Positions 16,281 through 18,875 of a DNA stretch of 18,875 bases are shown here, piece after piece. The translations under genes and the position numbers were made by a program. Below the pieces are notes generated by a model. That model worked only from the letters and a program-made list of their open reading frames with translations. It was not told the DNA's origin and did not search any database. Each line of letters begins with the position of its first letter. The first letter of the stretch is position 1. The stretch is from CAYNLG01 sp964397995 (GTDB taxonomy: Bacteria; Planctomycetota; Phycisphaerae; FEN-1346): NCBI GenBank assembly GCA_964397995.1, contig CAYNLG010000073.1:1-18875 (forward strand), read 5' to 3'.

Positions 16281-17690
16281 ATGCCTTCCGACCGCGTTCA
16301 CATCACGGCGTACGGGTGCCAGATGAACCGGCTCGATGCCGAGTTGGTCGCCGGGTTGCTCGCGCGGGCGGGGGCCGAGATCGTCGATGACCCGGCCGAG
16401 GCCACTGTCCTGCTGGTCCTCACGTGCGCCGTTCGCGAGCACGCTGAGAACCGCGTCTTCTCGAACCTAGGGGCGCTCAGAGACCGCAAACGCCGCCAGC
16501 CGGACCTTGTGGTCGGCCTGCTTGGATGCATGGCCCAGGAGCACGGCGCGGCCGTGTTCGAGCGATGCCCGACCGTGGACCTGGTATGCGCCCCAGGGCG
16601 TCTGGCTGACCTGCCGGACGTGCTGGCCGAGGCGCAAGCCGGTGGCCGGGCGGTGGCCCTCGACCCGACGCGCAAGGACGCGGGCGCTGAGGCCTTCGGC
16701 GCACCGGACGCAGCCTTGGACCGTTCGCCCTGCGCGCGGCGATCCGGGACGGCCGGCCCGGGGGCGGCCTACGTGCGCGCGATGCGCGGGTGCGATGCGT
16801 TCTGCACCTACTGCATCGTGCCTCACGTCCGCGGGCCCGAGCGGAGCCGCCCGCCGGCGCGAGTCCTCGACGATGTCCGTCGGGCCGTGGATGCCGGCGC
16901 CCGCCACGTGACGCTCCTCGGCCAGGCGGTCAACAAGTACGCCTGCAGAGACGACGGGCGGACGTGGCGTCTGGCAGACCTGGTGGCTGCGGCGGCCGAC
17001 GTGCCGGGCCTGGCGCGCCTCGGCTTCATCACGAGCCACCCGGCGGCCATGACCGACCGGCTGGCGGCGGCGTTCCGCGACGTGCCGCGCCTCATGCCCT
17101 ACCTCCATATGCCCGCCCAGGCGGGTGCGGACGCGGTGCTCGCCCGGATGAACCGCGGCTACACCGCAAGGGAGTACGCGGAGCGGGTGGCGGCTGTGCG
17201 GGCGGCGCGGCCGGAGGTGGCCGTGGCGTCGGACTTCATCGTCGGCTTCCCGGGCGAGACCGAGGCCGATTTCGGGGCGACATGCGACCTGGTGCGAGAC
17301 GTGCGGCCGGCGGGGGCGTTTGTCTTCAAGTACTCGCCGCGGCCAGGAACCCAAGCGGCCACGTGGGCCGATGACGTGTCGGCGGCCGAGAAACGGCGGC
17401 GGAATCAGGGGCTGCTGGACCTTGTCGGCGAGATTGCCGCCGAGGAGAACGCGAAGCTCGTCGGACGCGAGGTTGAGCTCCTGGTGGAAGGACCGAGCCC
17501 TCGGCCGCAACTCGATGCCCCGAGCGACGGGACCGGGGCTTCGGAGCCTCAGCTGCGCGGTCGCACGCCGTGTCACCGTCTGGTTTGCTTCAGAGGCCCG
17601 GCGACGCTGGCAGGAGACCTGGTGACGGTGCGGGTGACGCGGGCGGCGGGCCTGACGCTTTTCGGCGAGAGGACGGCGCCGGGCCGCTAG
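16281..17690 (+). CDS. miaB: tRNA-2-methylthio-N6-dimethylallyladenosine synthase (MiaB)
   Basis: A 469-aa radical-SAM methylthiotransferase that adds a methylthio group to i6A37 of tRNAs reading UNN codons, using two iron-sulfur clusters. Seen: an N-terminal UPF0004 domain with the auxiliary-cluster cysteines C13 (YGCQMN), C49 (TCAVREHAENR) and C83 (LGCMAQ); the radical-SAM motif C171xxxC175xxC178 (GCDAFCTYCIVPHVRG); the TSHPAAM block; HMPAQAGADAVLARMNRGYT (substrate/SAM region), close to the canonical HLPVQSGS form; and a TRAM domain at about 400-465. LGQAVNKY replaces the usual LGQNVNSY. MiaB is preferred over MtaB or RimO because of the TCAVREHAE and YGCQMN blocks. It appears to be transcribed alone from its own TATAAT box. 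Confidence 0.93.
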   Translation: MPSDRVHITAYGCQMNRLDAELVAGLLARAGAEIVDDPAEATVLLVLTCAVREHAENRVFSNLGALRDRKRRQPDLVVGLLGCMAQEHGAAVFERCPTVDLVCAPGRLADLPDVLAEAQAGGRAVALDPTRKDAGAEAFGAPDAALDRSPCARRSGTAGPGAAYVRAMRGCDAFCTYCIVPHVRGPERSRPPARVLDDVRRAVDAGARHVTLLGQAVNKYACRDDGRTWRLADLVAAAADVPGLARLGFITSHPAAMTDRLAAAFRDVPRLMPYLHMPAQAGADAVLARMNRGYTAREYAERVAAVRAARPEVAVASDFIVGFPGETEADFGATCDLVRDVRPAGAFVFKYSPRPGTQAATWADDVSAAEKRRRNQGLLDLVGEIAAEENAKLVGREVELLVEGPSPRPQLDAPSDGTGASEPQLRGRTPCHRLVCFRGPATLAGDLVTVRVTRAAGLTLFGERTAPGR

Positions 17691-17709
17691 CCCCGACGGT
17701 GAAGCCCCT

Positions 17710-17737
17710 TTGCCGGTGCTGAGCATCGGGCTATACT
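17710..17737 (+). promoter_or_regulatory. Candidate promoter of the TM2-domain gene
   Basis: TTGCCG (17710-17715, 4 of 6), 16-base spacer, TATACT (17732-17737, 5 of 6). Predicted start near 17744, with GGAG (17750-17753) as SD about 10 bases before the ATG at 17764. It lies 20 bases beyond the miaB stop. Confidence 0.55.
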
Positions 17738-17763
17738 GGCCGTGAACTCGGAGAACATCGGCC

Positions 17764-18066
17764 ATGGAGTACTCGCATCCGGACAGTCGAAGCGTGGGCG
17801 CGGCCTACGGCGTATGGCTTTTCTGCCTGATCGGCTTCTGCGGGATACACCGCATCTACTGCGGCAAGGTGGGCACAGGGATTCTCTGGTTCTTGACGCT
17901 CGGCCTGCTGGGCATCGGCCAGATTGTCGATTTGTTCCTGATCCCAGGTATGGTGCGGGACTACAATGCCAGACTCTACGCCTCAACCCACCGTTCGCTG
18001 GCGCTGAAGGCCTTAGACCGGGGCTGCAACGGCTTTCTGTCGACGCACCCACGCCGCCACGGATGA
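17764..18066 (+). CDS. TM2-domain membrane protein
   Basis: A 100-aa protein with the TM2 pattern: a first hydrophobic segment (about 11-27), then GIHRIYCGKVGTGIL (27-41), a second segment (about 38-60) with LTLGLLGIG and DLFLI (56-60), and a C-terminal tail starting PGMVRDYNARLY. TM2 proteins are small, widespread and mostly of unknown function. The start is ATG at 17764 with a GGAG SD. The last 54 bases overlap the 3' end of the opposite-strand DivIC/FtsB-like gene, so the tail after about residue 82 may be just an extension of the frame. Confidence 0.85.
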   Translation: MEYSHPDSRSVGAAYGVWLFCLIGFCGIHRIYCGKVGTGILWFLTLGLLGIGQIVDLFLIPGMVRDYNARLYASTHRSLALKALDRGCNGFLSTHPRRHG

Positions 18067-18518
18067 GACGAGAGCCAGCGTGCCCAGGGCGACGCCTGCC
18101 ATGAAGGCCCGGAGTTGCAGCCGCGGCTCGGCGAAGCGGGCCACGGCGGCGAGGACGGGGTCCGGTGTCCAGCGGGCGGCCGCCGGGCGCGGGCCGAGAG
18201 GGGCCACGTCCATGCCCAGGGCCGTTGGCTGTGCGAGTCGCACCTCCCCCGGCCGGACCAGCCGGAGTTCCTGCCGGACCACTCGTTCGCTGTAGCGCGG
18301 CTCCGAGAGGAGGGCCTCCCGGGTAGCCTTCAGCGACGCCTGGGTCTCGAGGAGTTGGTCGACTTCGACCTGCATCTGGGCGCAGTCGGCCTCAAGTTGG
18401 AGACGGACACGGGCGGCCGGTCCGAGCCAGGCGGCGGCCAGCAGGCCCAGGCCGACGAGCGACATCGGCCAGAAGACCCAGGGCCCGCCGAGGCGGCGGG
18501 CCCAGCGGTCGGTTGTCG

Positions 18519-18534
<16 letters not shown>
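18013..18534 (-). CDS. DivIC/FtsB-like septum-formation protein
   Basis: About 173 aa from a GTG at 18534, which overlaps the end of eno by 16 bases; the next in-frame ATG at 18465 would give a shorter product lacking the residues before the first membrane segment. Seen: a first hydrophobic segment at about 18-38 (VFWPMSLVGLGLLAAAWLG), a coiled-coil-like stretch at about 43-76 rich in L/E/Q, then RYSERVVRQELRLVRPGEVRL (about 80-100), the part DivIC/FtsB members keep. A second hydrophobic stretch near the C-terminus (about 142-164) is not typical for the family. Position directly after eno matches the known eno-ftsB (ygbQ) synteny, which is the main support. Role in divisome scaffold is inferred. 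Confidence 0.6.

Positions 18535-18875
<341 letters not shown>

Overview
The window is chromosomal DNA from a high-GC bacterium, mostly conserved housekeeping genes with one small accessory patch. The gene content (a VWA/glutamine-amidotransferase-like membrane protein, PurA with a GDEAKGK loop, CdsA with a divergent signature, eno followed by a DivIC/FtsB-like gene) fits Planctomycetota (Phycisphaerae-like) best. That assignment rests on remembered family features, not on a search.

Layout. (1) 50-8457, minus strand: a long, tightly packed run transcribed in the order purA, uppS, cdsA, phoH, pgpH-like 7TM-HD phosphodiesterase, ybeY, corC/CNNM-like CBS protein. Gaps are short or are ATGA overlaps, except for 78 bases between cdsA and phoH. 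It joins a nucleotide/cell-envelope module (AMP synthesis, undecaprenyl carrier, phospholipid precursor) to the widespread phoH-pgpH-ybeY-corC module (RNA/ribosome maintenance, cyclic dinucleotide turnover, ion transport). (2) 8458-8755: non-coding, with a candidate promoter for the purA run and an 11-bp hairpin that ends the next gene. (3) 8756-9787, minus: a sorbitol/xylitol-type zinc dehydrogenase. (4) 9834-11022, minus: a more A/T-rich accessory patch with its own promoter, holding two unknown small genes (a membrane-anchored 95-aa ORF and a 113-aa ORF), a DUF4258 toxin-like gene and a broken YgiT-type zinc-finger antitoxin-like gene. Three of these junctions overlap, two by ATGA. (5) 11059-13838, minus: a tldD-tldE metalloprotease pair joined by an ATGA overlap. 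(6) 14037-18066, plus: the VWA/GATase-like membrane protein, miaB (probably leaderless) and a TM2-domain protein. (7) 18013-18875, minus: eno (cut by the window edge) followed by a DivIC/FtsB-like protein whose 3' end overlaps the convergent TM2 gene.

Sigma70-type boxes with recognisable -10 hexamers (TATAAT, TATACT, TACAAT, TAGACT) precede most transcription units, and several starts are non-ATG (TTG for corC; GTG for tldD, the VWA gene and DUF4258) but have good Shine-Dalgarno sequences.

The most unusual part is the accessory patch. It looks like a decaying toxin-antitoxin-type module: the toxin-like ORF is open, while its zinc-finger partner has an in-frame TGA and a lost zinc-binding cysteine. 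It lies beside a two-ORF membrane/soluble pair of unknown function. Other points to check are an 11-G tract inside the VWA gene, a His-to-Asp change at the third metal ligand of YbeY, and a 54-base antisense overlap of convergent genes. I found no CRISPR array, tRNA, rRNA, insertion sequence or phage gene.
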